In this document: positions 51,790-61,681 of the stretch, piece after piece
Layout of the letters: each line of letters begins with the position of its first letter
How positions within the stretch are numbered: position 1 is the stretch's first letter
Origin: Eubacterium sp.
Lineage (GTDB): Bacteria; Bacillota; Clostridia; Lachnospirales; Lachnospiraceae
NCBI GenBank assembly: GCA_017541035.1
Contig: JAFXZW010000020.1
Span: forward strand, 1-64,000
DNA length: 64,000 nucleotides
Reading direction: 5' to 3'
Made by a program: the position numbers and the translations under genes
Notes under the pieces: generated by a model
Seen by the model: only the letters and a program-made list of their open reading frames with translations
Told to the model about the DNA's origin: nothing
Database searches by the model: none

Positions 51790-53037
51790 ATGAAGATCCT
51801 ATTTGTGACAACAGATGAATATCCCGTTTTTGGAGCAACATCCAATCTGATTAATCGAATAGCTTTTGATGGCGGATTGGTTGATGACAACTTGATTGAT
51901 GTTTTATCTTTGACTAATGAATATACGCAGCAGTTACACGAAGTATATAAAGGGATCAATATATTTCGTGTAGTTTCATATGGAAAGATAGGATTGAAAA
52001 AGTATAAAGAGCTATTTCAAGAGCTTAATGTGTTTCAGAAAATCATGTCTTTCATTGAAAAAGTATATTTCACAATTCACGAAAAAGGTGGACAACATCC
52101 TGGCTTGTATTGCTGGATTAATTCATATCGTCTTGCATGTGCAATGAATCATCTTGATCAGAAAGGATATGATGTAGTAATTCCAATTAGTGGAAGCTAT
52201 GATGCGGTAGCAGCAGTTCTTATGTCTAAAATTAAAGCCAAAAAGGTTTTTTGGCAAGTGGATCCATGTGCGGATAATTGGTTAAGAAAGAAAGCAGAAG
52301 TTAAAAAAGGTATTAAATTGGAACGGAAGATTGCCAAATCCTTTGATGCGATTTTTACCGATGAATTATATTATCGTTCATTAATCTCACACATACAGGG
52401 CTTGTATAGAAAAAAAGTTCATGTGATAAAGATGCCGCTTCTTCTGATTAGAAATGAGAAACAAAAGAAAAATAAAGGATTTGTAGGATCTGAGAATAGA
52501 GTTGATTGTGTTTTTTGTGGGTTGATATATGCGGGAATCAGAGATCCTCAATATACTTATCGAGTTTTTGATTGCTTAGGAAATGATAATAACATTACTT
52601 TGCATATGTATGGAGTAGACGATGATGGAACAGTTCAATGCTCAAAATCATTAGTATTTCATGGACGAGTTCAGATGGACGAAGCTGCAAGGGTTGTCTA
52701 TAATGCAGATATACTTGTGAATATTGGGAATATTATGACTAATCAAATACCAAGTAAAGTATTCGAGTATATTGCTACGGGAAAACCAATAATAAATATT
52801 TGTAAAAATAAAAATTGTCCGACAATTCATCTCCTAGAAAAGTACCCTAATTCACTGAGTATCATTGAAGACGATTCTCAGTTTGATGAACAGATCAAGA
52901 AAGTAAAGAGTTTTATTTATAATAACAAAGGTAAAATACTTGGAGGTGCAGAAATTAGAAAGAATTATCATGAATATACACCGGAAGAGTGTGCAAAAGT
53001 TATTAAAGAACTATTAAATCAAGTGATTGAAAGTTAA
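51790..53037 (+). CDS. Glycosyltransferase, GT-B (GT4-like)
   Basis: 415 residues from the ATG at 51790 (GGAG ribosome binding site). The N-terminal lobe has ILFVTTDEYPVFGATSN, and the C-terminal lobe ends in a QIPSKVFEYIATGKPIINI segment, typical of the nucleotide-sugar site of GT4-like enzymes. LHMYGVDDDG is a typical central strand. No signal peptide. It probably adds a sugar to the same repeat unit; donor unknown. It lies 12 bp before capE. Strongly AT-rich. Confidence 0.75.
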   Translation: MKILFVTTDEYPVFGATSNLINRIAFDGGLVDDNLIDVLSLTNEYTQQLHEVYKGINIFRVVSYGKIGLKKYKELFQELNVFQKIMSFIEKVYFTIHEKGGQHPGLYCWINSYRLACAMNHLDQKGYDVVIPISGSYDAVAAVLMSKIKAKKVFWQVDPCADNWLRKKAEVKKGIKLERKIAKSFDAIFTDELYYRSLISHIQGLYRKKVHVIKMPLLLIRNEKQKKNKGFVGSENRVDCVFCGLIYAGIRDPQYTYRVFDCLGNDNNITLHMYGVDDDGTVQCSKSLVFHGRVQMDEAARVVYNADILVNIGNIMTNQIPSKVFEYIATGKPIINICKNKNCPTIHLLEKYPNSLSIIEDDSQFDEQIKKVKSFIYNNKGKILGGAEIRKNYHEYTPEECAKVIKELLNQVIES

Positions 53038-53049
53038 AAGGATCTTGAA

Positions 53050-54090
53050 ATGGATAAATTGATAAAAAATGGAGTATTGTTGATAACGGGAGGAACCGGT
53101 TCTTTTGGAAACGCTGTGTTGAAACACTTTTTGAATGAAGAAATCGGTCAGATACGTATATTTTCCAGAGATGAGAAAAAACAGGATGATATGCGCCATG
53201 ACATTCAGCAAAAGTATCCAGAATATGCTTCAAAGGTAAAATTTTATGTAGGAGACGTCAGAGATATTCGATCTGTGATGGACGTTATGTATGGGGTTGA
53301 TTACATTTTTCATGCTGCGGCATTGAAGCAGGTTCCCTCATGTGAGTTCTTTCCTATGCAGGCTGTAAAAACAAATGTCGAGGGAACAGATAATGTTCTC
53401 CATGCAGCTATTGAAGCAGGAGTAAAACGTGTAGTTTGTCTCAGCACAGATAAGGCCGCATATCCTATCAATGCTATGGGCATTTCAAAAGCAATGATGG
53501 AACATGTGGTGTATGCTAATGCGAGGGTCGCTGCTGAACGGAATGGAACGGTGATATGCTGCACGAGATATGGAAATGTTATGTGTAGCAGAGGTTCCGT
53601 AATCCCTCTCTTTATTGGCCAGATCAAAGGTGGAAATCCAATCACGATTACAAATCCGAATATGACTCGTTTCTTGATGAATTTGGATGAAGCAGTTGAA
53701 CTTGTGCAATTCGCCTTTGAGCATGCTAATCCAGGCGACCTGTTCATTCAGAAATCGGATGCAAGTACTATAGGAGATCTGGCAATGGCAGTTCAAAAAC
53801 TATTTGGTGATTCTGGAATAAATATTATCGGAACACGTCACGGCGAAAAGTTGTATGAAACACTGATGACGAGAGAAGAGCGCCTCCGTTCAGAGGACAT
53901 GGGTGACTATTTCCGTGTTGCAGCGGATAACAGGGATCTCAATTATGATAAATTCTTTGTGAAAGGAAAAGTTGAGACCGAAGCGGAAGAATCCTATACA
54001 AGTAGTAATACAAAGCTGTTAAATGTGGACGAAATCGTGAATAAGCTTTTGACAACTGATTATGTTAAAGAGGCATTGAATGCTATATAG
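53050..54090 (+). CDS. capE: UDP-GlcNAc 4,6-dehydratase/epimerase
   Basis: 346 residues. SDR motif ITGGTGSFGNAVL, IFSRDEKKQ, FHAAALKQVPSCEFFP, and STDKAAYPINAMGISKAMME, where Met replaces the usual Tyr in the Yxxx-K motif, as in the FlaA1/CapE group. Family members convert UDP-GlcNAc to 4-keto-6-deoxy sugars by 4,6-dehydration plus epimerisation. It is the first of three genes that together make UDP-N-acetyl-L-fucosamine. Confidence 0.88.
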   Translation: MDKLIKNGVLLITGGTGSFGNAVLKHFLNEEIGQIRIFSRDEKKQDDMRHDIQQKYPEYASKVKFYVGDVRDIRSVMDVMYGVDYIFHAAALKQVPSCEFFPMQAVKTNVEGTDNVLHAAIEAGVKRVVCLSTDKAAYPINAMGISKAMMEHVVYANARVAAERNGTVICCTRYGNVMCSRGSVIPLFIGQIKGGNPITITNPNMTRFLMNLDEAVELVQFAFEHANPGDLFIQKSDASTIGDLAMAVQKLFGDSGINIIGTRHGEKLYETLMTREERLRSEDMGDYFRVAADNRDLNYDKFFVKGKVETEAEESYTSSNTKLLNVDEIVNKLLTTDYVKEALNAI

Positions 54091-54110
54091 AAATAAAAAC
54101 AAGGTGAAAA

Positions 54111-55301
54111 ATGTGTAATTGGAAAAATAACGGGAAAATAAAGCTTTTGATCATTGTCGGAACAAGACCGGAAATTATCAGGCTGTCTGAAGTGATCAAG
54201 AAATGTAGACGCTATTTTGATACAATTCTTGCTCATACAGGGCAGAATTATGATTATACCTTAAATGGTATCTTTTTCCGTGATCTTAATCTGGAGAACC
54301 CGGATGTATATCTCGAGGCAGTGGGTGAAAATCTGGGTGAAACCATAGGGAATATCATAGCAAAATCCTATGACTTAATGACACAACTTAAACCGGATGC
54401 GCTGTTGGTATTGGGGGATACTAACAGCTGTCTTTCTGCGATCAGTGCAAAACGGTTGCATATTCCAATCTTTCATATGGAAGCAGGTAATCGATGTAAA
54501 GATGAGTGTCTTCCGGAAGAAACCAATCGGCGGATTGTAGACATCATTTCTGATGTTAATCTTGCTTATAGTGAACATGCAAGAAGGTATCTAGCAGAAT
54601 GCGGATTCCCGAAGGAAAGAACCTATGTTACGGGAAGTCCAATGGCAGAAGTGCTTCGGACTAATCTGAATAAAATCAAATCATCCAATGTGTTGGAACG
54701 ATTGTCTGAAGAATTTGGAGTGGAGTTTCAGCGAAAAAAGTTTATTTTACTTTCTGCGCATAGGGAAGAAAATATAGATACAGAAAAGAATTTTATATCT
54801 TTATTTTCGGCTATTAATGCAATGGCCGAGAAGTATGAACTTCCAATTCTTTATTCCTGCCATCCGCGATCGAGAAAGATGATGGAAAAGATGCAGGAGG
54901 AAGGAAGATTTACCTTGGACTGTCGAGTAATGTTGCATGAACCCTTAGGCTTTCATGACTATAATGCGTTACAGATGAATGCTTTTGCCGTTGTGTCGGA
55001 TTCAGGAACGCTTCCGGAAGAAAGCAGTTTTTATCTTTCTCAAGGGTATGCAATTCCCGCAGTATGTATTCGGACCTCGACTGAACGACCGGAAGCATTG
55101 GATAAAGGATGTTTTATTCTTTCCGGTATAGATACGAAAGGATTGCTTCAGGCGGTGGAGCTTGCTGTAGAAATGACGAGTCGTGGAGATGACGGTGTAT
55201 CAGTTCCTGATTATATGGATGAAAATGTATCTGATAAGGTGGTTAAACTGATCCAGTCCTACGTGGGTGTAGTGAACAGAATGGTTTGGAGAAAAGAATG
55301 A
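54111..55301 (+). CDS. capG: UDP-N-acetylglucosamine 2-epimerase-type enzyme, FucNAc pathway
   Basis: 396 residues. Family signature IIVGTRPEIIRLSEVI, LAHTGQNYDY, VLGDTNSC, FHMEAGNRCKDECLPEETNRR, AHREENID and SDSGTLPEES. In the CapE-CapF-CapG route it acts last, epimerising C2 to give UDP-L-FucNAc. AAGGTG precedes the ATG. The stop overlaps the capF start by 4 bp, indicating coupled translation. Confidence 0.88.
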   Translation: MCNWKNNGKIKLLIIVGTRPEIIRLSEVIKKCRRYFDTILAHTGQNYDYTLNGIFFRDLNLENPDVYLEAVGENLGETIGNIIAKSYDLMTQLKPDALLVLGDTNSCLSAISAKRLHIPIFHMEAGNRCKDECLPEETNRRIVDIISDVNLAYSEHARRYLAECGFPKERTYVTGSPMAEVLRTNLNKIKSSNVLERLSEEFGVEFQRKKFILLSAHREENIDTEKNFISLFSAINAMAEKYELPILYSCHPRSRKMMEKMQEEGRFTLDCRVMLHEPLGFHDYNALQMNAFAVVSDSGTLPEESSFYLSQGYAIPAVCIRTSTERPEALDKGCFILSGIDTKGLLQAVELAVEMTSRGDDGVSVPDYMDENVSDKVVKLIQSYVGVVNRMVWRKE

Positions 55302-56491
55302 AAATACTGGTAACAGGTGCCCGTGGCATGGTTGGAACAGCCCTTGTTAATAATCTGATCAATATCAGAGATCATAAAAATCAAACCAGGCCGGAAATAT
55401 CTATTGAAGAGGTGTATGCCTATGACATAGATTCAAGTGATGAAGAATTGGAGCAATGGTGCGGCGAGGCGGATTTTGTTTTTCATCTGGCGGGGGTTAA
55501 TCGTCCTGAAAAAAAAGAAGATTATATAACAGGAAATGTGGGCTTCTCAGAAAAACTGCTTAACAAATTAAAAAAGTTTGGGAATAAAGCAGGAATAATG
55601 GTAAGCTCATCTATTCAGGCCTCCTTGTGCGGAAGGTTTGCGGATTCTGAGTACGGTCGAAGTAAGAAAGCGGAGGAGGATCTTTTCTTTTCTTATGGAC
55701 GGGAGTATGGGGTTAGGACAGCTGTTTATCGTTTTCCGAATCTCATGGGACATTCCAGACCGAATTATAATTCGGCTGTTTCTACCTTTTGCTGGGCTGT
55801 TGCAAATGATGAACCCTATATTGTAAATGATCGTGCTACGGAATTGGAGCTTTTGTATATTGATGATCTGATCCAGGGGATGTTCGATCTGCTGGAAGGC
55901 AGGGAGATGCATTGTGAGTATGACGGGTTAACGGTTCTTCCGGAAGAAAAAGGTAAGTTTTCCTATATTCCGGTTACCCACAAGGTGACTTTGGGTAAAA
56001 TCGTAGATCTGCTGCACAGTTTTAAAGCGCAGCCGCAGACGCTGATGATGCCCAAAATGCCGGAAGGATCATTTGAAAAAAAATTGTTTAGTTTGTACCT
56101 TACGTATCTTCCAGCAGATCAATTTAAATATGCACTGAAAATGAATATTGATGATCGCGGTTCATTTACGGAAATGATGCATACAGAGGATTGTGGTCAG
56201 ATATCTGTAAATGTCAGTAAGCCGGGAATTACAAAGGGCCAGCATTGGCATAATTCAAAATGGGAACAATTTATTGTTGTTTCGGGACATGGACTGATCC
56301 GGGAGCGAAATATCAATACCGGAGAAACGGTTGAGTTTGAAGTGTCAGGAGAAAAGATTGAAGTAGTTTATATGATACCGGGATGGACGCATAGTATCAC
56401 AAATCTTTCAGAAACAGATGACCTGGTGACGGTGATGACCTGCAATGAAGTGTTTAAAAAAGACAGACCGGATACATTTCGTATGAATTAA
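55298..56491 (+). CDS. capF: Bifunctional SDR-cupin reductase, FucNAc pathway
   Basis: 397 residues from the ATG at 55298 (overlaps capG). N-terminal Rossmann domain ILVTGARGMVGTALV, SSSIQASLCG and the YGRSKKAEE YxxxK motif; C-terminal cupin domain from about residue 280 with DDRGSFTEMMHT, GQHWHNSKWEQF (metal histidines) and MIPGWTHSITN. This two-domain shape is distinctive for CapF/FnlB, which epimerises and reduces the 4-keto intermediate before CapG. Together with CapE and CapG it makes UDP-L-FucNAc a firm prediction. Confidence 0.9.
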   Translation: MKILVTGARGMVGTALVNNLINIRDHKNQTRPEISIEEVYAYDIDSSDEELEQWCGEADFVFHLAGVNRPEKKEDYITGNVGFSEKLLNKLKKFGNKAGIMVSSSIQASLCGRFADSEYGRSKKAEEDLFFSYGREYGVRTAVYRFPNLMGHSRPNYNSAVSTFCWAVANDEPYIVNDRATELELLYIDDLIQGMFDLLEGREMHCEYDGLTVLPEEKGKFSYIPVTHKVTLGKIVDLLHSFKAQPQTLMMPKMPEGSFEKKLFSLYLTYLPADQFKYALKMNIDDRGSFTEMMHTEDCGQISVNVSKPGITKGQHWHNSKWEQFIVVSGHGLIRERNINTGETVEFEVSGEKIEVVYMIPGWTHSITNLSETDDLVTVMTCNEVFKKDRPDTFRMN

Positions 56492-56569
56492 ACTGTAAGA
56501 TGGATCCATGTGTCAGAAACTGCCGATCTGCGAACGCAAATAATGATAATCTATTGAAAGGTTATTTCG

Positions 56570-58027
56570 ATGGGGCGAATAAGTAATACAATAAAACATT
56601 TGCGTAACAATGAAAAATTCGGAGATCTGGCTAAAAATTCTGTATATTTTTTGATTGGTTCTTTTGGGTCTAAACTGCTGACTTTTTTTCTTGTACCGCT
56701 GTACACATCTGTTCTGTCAACATATGAATTGGGACTGACGGAAAATGTACTTACGACATCATCTATTCTTTTATATGTAGTTACACTTTGTATCGGAGAT
56801 GCGGTTTTTGTTTTTGCCATGAAGGAGGCAGAAGCGAAGGGAGCTATACTGAAATATGGTATCGTTCTTGTTATAAAGGGAATGCTGGTATTCAGCGTGG
56901 GTATTTCCGTTTTTGCCTGGATAAACCCTGTCGGATGGCCAAGATACAATTATCTTGTATTATGGATACATTTATGCATCAATGCATTTTCTTCATTGAT
57001 CACCAGTTATCTGAGAGCGGTGAACAAAACTAAGGAAATCGCAGTTTCGGGATTATTGATCACTTTGATCACGGTAGGATCCAGTATCCTGCTTATGCTT
57101 GTTTTTCCGTTTGGAATTGCCGGGTATTTGATCTCCCTGCTTTTCGGTCTCTTTGTGGGTTTGATCTACCTGGTGATAAAGTGTCCGGATCTGAAAAGTG
57201 CGATCAAGGGGGCTGTATGTGATAAAGAAGTACAGCATGAGATGCTGCGATACAGTATTCCGCTGATCATTAACGGTGTGTCCTGGTGGGTGAACAGCGG
57301 ACTGGATCGGTATCTGGTGACTGCGATCGCAGGGACGGATGCTAACGGGATTTATGCTATCGCTGCCAAGATCCCTACAGTGCTCAGTACTCTTAATCTG
57401 ATATTTGCCCAGGCATGGTCGATATCGGCAATAAAAGAGTATGATAAAGATGATACGGACGGTTTTTTCGGGAAAACTTACTCGGCATATAATACTATGC
57501 TGGTATTGTGCAGCAGTATACTTATCCTTTTGGACGTTCCGTTAGCCGGTCTTTTATATGCAAAATCATTTTATGTTGCGTGGGAAAGTTCGGTATGGCT
57601 GATCATATCCGTTTTGTTCAGTTCAATGGCGGGATTTGTCGGAAGTGTCTTTGGTGCAGTCAGAAACAGTAAAGCGTATGCTTTATCAACGATTGGCTCT
57701 GCTGTATTAAATCTGGTTTTGAATATGATACTGATCCCGGTCTGTCAGGAGATCGGCGCGGCAATAGCAACCGCTGTATCGTTTTTTGCCCTTTGGCTTA
57801 TCCGTTATCTTTATTCAAAAAAGTTTATTCGTTGGAAGATTAAGATATTCAGGGATCTTGCCGGGTATATATTGCTTATAGTGCAGGCTTTTGCCTGTCT
57901 TCAGGAAACGCATTTTTATTATCTTCAGCTTGGCTGCTTTGCCGGAATAATTGTTTTACATTGGGATGTAATTCTTATGCTTGTCAGAAAAATGAGTGTC
58001 GGGACAGGTATGAAGACAGGAAAGTAA
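56570..58027 (+). CDS. wzx: Polysaccharide flippase (Wzx/MATE-like)
   Basis: 485 residues with about 12-14 hydrophobic segments, including GIVLVIKGMLVFSVGISVF and IGAAIATAVSFFALWLIRYL. The SGLDRYLVTAIAGTDANGIY segment is typical of oligosaccharide exporters of the MOP superfamily. It would move undecaprenyl-linked repeat units across the membrane. No Wzy polymerase or chain-length regulator is visible yet; they may lie beyond 64 kb. Base composition is intermediate here. Confidence 0.88.
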   Translation: MGRISNTIKHLRNNEKFGDLAKNSVYFLIGSFGSKLLTFFLVPLYTSVLSTYELGLTENVLTTSSILLYVVTLCIGDAVFVFAMKEAEAKGAILKYGIVLVIKGMLVFSVGISVFAWINPVGWPRYNYLVLWIHLCINAFSSLITSYLRAVNKTKEIAVSGLLITLITVGSSILLMLVFPFGIAGYLISLLFGLFVGLIYLVIKCPDLKSAIKGAVCDKEVQHEMLRYSIPLIINGVSWWVNSGLDRYLVTAIAGTDANGIYAIAAKIPTVLSTLNLIFAQAWSISAIKEYDKDDTDGFFGKTYSAYNTMLVLCSSILILLDVPLAGLLYAKSFYVAWESSVWLIISVLFSSMAGFVGSVFGAVRNSKAYALSTIGSAVLNLVLNMILIPVCQEIGAAIATAVSFFALWLIRYLYSKKFIRWKIKIFRDLAGYILLIVQAFACLQETHFYYLQLGCFAGIIVLHWDVILMLVRKMSVGTGMKTGK

Positions 58028-58072
58028 ATTTTAGGCAACTTGATCATTACGCAAATGGAGAGGAATTGCTGA

Positions 58073-59470
58073 TTGAAAATGAAAAAGGGAGTAATTAAAA
58101 CAGTAGATTTTTTATTCATTTACGAGGTCCGAAACAGAGAAATCGATTCGATCTGTCTGTTAGGGGCCTATTTAGAGTCGAAAGGATACTCCATTCAATA
58201 TGTGAATTCATGGGACAGTCTTTATCATTGGCATGAACAGTACAGAGCGAAGGTTTTGGTATTGTCAGCTGCTTATGATGATGGAACATACGATTATTTT
58301 ACCAGTCATGCGGCAGCGTTTAAAAAAGCAGTGAATCTGCAATGGGAGCAGGTGCTGGCGAACAATATTGTGTTCAGTACAGGAAAAAACTCCTGGGATT
58401 TTTCGGGCATTGGTCTGAAAACGAGGCATATTTGCTGGGGGCAGGAAAACAGGCGGTACCTGCATGACAGATATGGCGTTGATTACTCATGCCTAAAGGT
58501 GTGTGGATATATTCCGCTGGATTTTTATCGTGATGAGTTTCGAAAGACGGAAATCGGCCGTGACCGGTTATTTAAAAAATATGATCTTGATCCGAAGAAA
58601 AAGACCATTCTTTTTATTTCATCATTTACTTCAGTGGGGTTGCCGGAATCTGAATTGGCGATCGGTACGGATGAAAAGAAGAAAGCGGAAAACAGACTGC
58701 AATCTGAAAGTCAAATGATCATTTTGAACTGGATGGAAAAGTTTTTAGAGAAATGTCCACAATATCAGGTTGTTTACCGGCCGCATCCGGCGGAAGCTGA
58801 TAATCCTCTGATCATAGAAAAAGCGGGAAAATTAAAGGGACTGCATTTTGTTTCTCAGGATAGTGTCCGTGCATGGATCATGAACTGTGACATATTGTGT
58901 AACTGGGTAAGCACGGCAATGATCGAACTGTATATGTCCGGTAAGAAAACATTATTGCTTCGTCCGGTTACGGTTCCGTTTATGTTTGAAATGCCGATCT
59001 TTAAGGAGGGGAGATTTCAAGCAATTACCACTTATGAAGAATTTGAACAGGCAATCCTTGCTGATCAGAAAGATTATCCTTTTCCGGTGGAGAAAGATGA
59101 TCTGTTCAATTTCTATGATGTCTCAGATACTCCGGTATATCAAAGAATCGGTGATTATCTGATCCGGACATTAAATGATCGCAATTACAGATCGCCTGAT
59201 CGAAATAAGCGTTTATCAAATACGACAAAGAAGTATCGTATCCTGAAAATGCAGGCAGTTACGGTCGCTGCGGAAATACTATATGCAATAATGAATAAAT
59301 TAACCAGATCAGGCATTAAAATGGGAAAACTCGGGGACTGGATAGAAAACAGGTATGTGCACTATAGTTATTATAAACAAAAAATGCTGCAGAACAGGAT
59401 TTCCGGCATTGAATTAAGAAAAAAGATTAATAAGTATAAAAAGGTGATCAATAAAAATGAATCGGTGTGA
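58073..59470 (+). CDS. Surface carbohydrate biosynthesis protein
   Basis: 465 residues from the TTG at 58073 (AGGA 8 nt upstream); an ATG at 58079 is an alternative. FLFIYEVRNREIDSICLLGA and VVYRPHPAEAD resemble the surface-carbohydrate-biosynthesis group found in nonulosonate and capsule loci, with a GT-B-like arrangement: a central ILFISSFTS strand and a NWVSTAMIELYMSGKKTLLL segment. It may be a glycosyl- or glycerophosphotransferase-like enzyme, but the reaction is unknown. It overlaps the next gene by 14 bp. Confidence 0.6.
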   Translation: MKMKKGVIKTVDFLFIYEVRNREIDSICLLGAYLESKGYSIQYVNSWDSLYHWHEQYRAKVLVLSAAYDDGTYDYFTSHAAAFKKAVNLQWEQVLANNIVFSTGKNSWDFSGIGLKTRHICWGQENRRYLHDRYGVDYSCLKVCGYIPLDFYRDEFRKTEIGRDRLFKKYDLDPKKKTILFISSFTSVGLPESELAIGTDEKKKAENRLQSESQMIILNWMEKFLEKCPQYQVVYRPHPAEADNPLIIEKAGKLKGLHFVSQDSVRAWIMNCDILCNWVSTAMIELYMSGKKTLLLRPVTVPFMFEMPIFKEGRFQAITTYEEFEQAILADQKDYPFPVEKDDLFNFYDVSDTPVYQRIGDYLIRTLNDRNYRSPDRNKRLSNTTKKYRILKMQAVTVAAEILYAIMNKLTRSGIKMGKLGDWIENRYVHYSYYKQKMLQNRISGIELRKKINKYKKVINKNESV

Positions 59471-60764
59471 AGAAGGAAAAAATGCATATGATCTGGCTAA
59501 ACGTTTATACCCGGTTTATCGCAGCATTACGGGGGATGGCGTTCGGGAATCATTTCAGATCATCAGAGATTATATCGGTGATGATCTGAAATTATATGAA
59601 GTAAGATCAGGTACACAGGCATTTGATTGGACGGTTCCGAAAGAATGGAGAATTCGTGATTCATATATCGAATCTGAATCTGGGGAGAGATTTGCTCAGT
59701 TTTCTGAAAATAATCTGCACGTATTAGGTTATTCTGTACCTGTTGATCAATGGATGGAACGGGAAGAACTCGAAGAATATATATATACCCAGGAAGATCA
59801 GAAAGCGGCAATTCCATACATAACCTCTTATTATAAAGAGCGATTTGGGTTTTGTATGAGCGAAGAGGAAAAAAGAAAGCTTTCTCCCGGAAGATATCGT
59901 GCATATATAGACAGTGAATTGTTTGACGGGGCACTTTCATATGCAGATTGTCTGCTGACCGGGCAAAAAAAGGAGGAAATTGTTTTTACAACTTATAGCT
60001 GTCATCCGCAGATGGCGAATGATAATTGCTCGGGAATGGTTTTGCTGGCAGAATTGATCAAATATGTTAAGTCGCTGCCGAACAGATATTATACATACCG
60101 GTTTGCTTTTTTTCCTGAAACAATAGGGGCTATTGTATATCTGAGTCAGGAAGACCGGCTGGACTATATGAGAAAGAATACAATAGGCGGGTATACATTA
60201 TCCTGCGTGGGTGATGACGGGGATTACTCTATTATCTACTCCAAAGATGGGAATGCATTATCTGACAGAGCATTGATCAATGTCCTTAATTTTTCAGAGA
60301 ATACCGAAGGAATTTATAAAGAGTACTCCTATTTGGACAGAGGGTCGGATGAGAGGCAGTTTAATTCACCGGGAGTGGATATTTCAGTTTCGGGCTATTG
60401 CAGGACAAAATACTGGGAGTTCCCTGAGTATCATACGTCTTTGGATACAATGGATTTTATTTCTCCCGACGGACTTCAGGGAAGCTTTGATGTTATGAAA
60501 GAAGTTATTGACTTGCTGGAGTATAACCGAAAGTACAGAATGACGATGCCGTGTGAGCCGCAGCTTGGAAAAAGAGGATTGTATCCATCCATCAGCCAAA
60601 AAGGAAAATATGATGAGGTAAAGGCGATGATGGATTTTATCGGGTATGCGGATGGCAAACTTGACTTGATTGAGATCAGCAATAAAATCGTCCAGCCTGT
60701 AAGAGTGCTGAAACCTATAATAGATAAATTGCTTGCAGAACAGATTATTTCAGTGGAGGATTGA
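59457..60764 (+). CDS. DUF4910 M28-like peptidase with winged-helix end
   Basis: 435 residues. The M28-like metal set is visible: the His-Asp of YSCHPQMANDNCSG, Glu in FFPETIGA, Asp in DRGSDERQF and His in EYHTSLD. The C-terminal ~70 residues suggest a winged-helix fold. Such proteins recur in surface-sugar gene clusters. Here it sits between the surface-carbohydrate gene and a formyltransferase. It may deacylate an amino sugar rather than cleave peptides, but this is a guess. Confidence 0.72.
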   Translation: MNRCEEGKNAYDLAKRLYPVYRSITGDGVRESFQIIRDYIGDDLKLYEVRSGTQAFDWTVPKEWRIRDSYIESESGERFAQFSENNLHVLGYSVPVDQWMEREELEEYIYTQEDQKAAIPYITSYYKERFGFCMSEEEKRKLSPGRYRAYIDSELFDGALSYADCLLTGQKKEEIVFTTYSCHPQMANDNCSGMVLLAELIKYVKSLPNRYYTYRFAFFPETIGAIVYLSQEDRLDYMRKNTIGGYTLSCVGDDGDYSIIYSKDGNALSDRALINVLNFSENTEGIYKEYSYLDRGSDERQFNSPGVDISVSGYCRTKYWEFPEYHTSLDTMDFISPDGLQGSFDVMKEVIDLLEYNRKYRMTMPCEPQLGKRGLYPSISQKGKYDEVKAMMDFIGYADGKLDLIEISNKIVQPVRVLKPIIDKLLAEQIISVED

Positions 60765-60767
60765 TCA

Positions 60768-61574
60768 ATGAGGTTGGTATTGGTGAGCGGATCACATCCG
60801 AGACATTTATATGTCATGAGGAAAATGATCGAGACCGGATTGGTTGTCGGTTTAGTGTTAATGAAACGTGAAAATATGATCGATGACACACCGGATGATC
60901 TCAGTGATCATTTAAAACAATTGTATATTCATCATTTTCAGCTGCGTAAGGAAATGGAAGATGAGTATTTCGGAAATCCGGAAATATCTGCGATCTCGAA
61001 CGGGGTTCCGGTATTGGCGATAGACAGAACCGAGCTGAACAGCAATAAAGTTGAGGATTTTATGTTGTCAATTAAAGCGGATTGTCTGTTTTCCTATGGA
61101 CCCGATCTGTTTAAAGATAATATTCTCGATATTGTGAATAATAATGCTTTCAATCTTCATGGCGGACTTTCTCCTTGGTATAAAGGCGCTGCGACGATGT
61201 TTTGGCCGTTTTATTTTCTTGAGCCGCAGTATGTCGGTACAACATTGCATTATATTACCAGGAAAATAGATGCGGGAAATATCGTTCACCAAACCGTTCC
61301 GAAACTGGAATATGGCGATGGGATGCACCGCGTGGCATGTAAGGCGATAGTCAGTGCTGCGGCTGAAGCAGCCGAGGTGATGCGCTTGATCGAAAGAAAA
61401 GGTATGCCGGAAGGAAGTGCTCAGAAAGGAAACGGAAAATTGTTTCTTGAAAGAGATTGGAGGCCGGAGCATTTATCCCTGATCTATGATCTGTTTGAAG
61501 ATAAGATCGTGGATCATTATCTGGATGGAAAGATCGGAAATAAACCGGGCCCGAAACTTGTGACATTTTCTTGA
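60768..61574 (+). CDS. Formyltransferase-like protein
   Basis: 268 residues. The 10-formyl-tetrahydrofolate-dependent formyl-transfer triad is visible: Asn and His in FNLHGGLSPWYKGAATMFW and Asp in RKIDAGNIVHQ. It lacks the C-terminal OB domain of Fmt, so it is not a tRNA formyltransferase. In surface loci such enzymes N-formylate amino sugars. It starts 3 bp after the DUF4910 gene, with the ribosome binding site GGAGGA inside it. Predicted target: an amino group made by the neighbouring aminotransferase. Confidence 0.82.
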   Translation: MRLVLVSGSHPRHLYVMRKMIETGLVVGLVLMKRENMIDDTPDDLSDHLKQLYIHHFQLRKEMEDEYFGNPEISAISNGVPVLAIDRTELNSNKVEDFMLSIKADCLFSYGPDLFKDNILDIVNNNAFNLHGGLSPWYKGAATMFWPFYFLEPQYVGTTLHYITRKIDAGNIVHQTVPKLEYGDGMHRVACKAIVSAAAEAAEVMRLIERKGMPEGSAQKGNGKLFLERDWRPEHLSLIYDLFEDKIVDHYLDGKIGNKPGPKLVTFS

Positions 61575-61681
61575 TTTTCCTTAAAGTACAGAGGACTGTT
61601 GTTATAGTGTGATGATCAAGAATAACCGGATTGATGAAAATAGGATAGAAAACAAGATAGAGATAAGCTGGAGGAAGTCAA

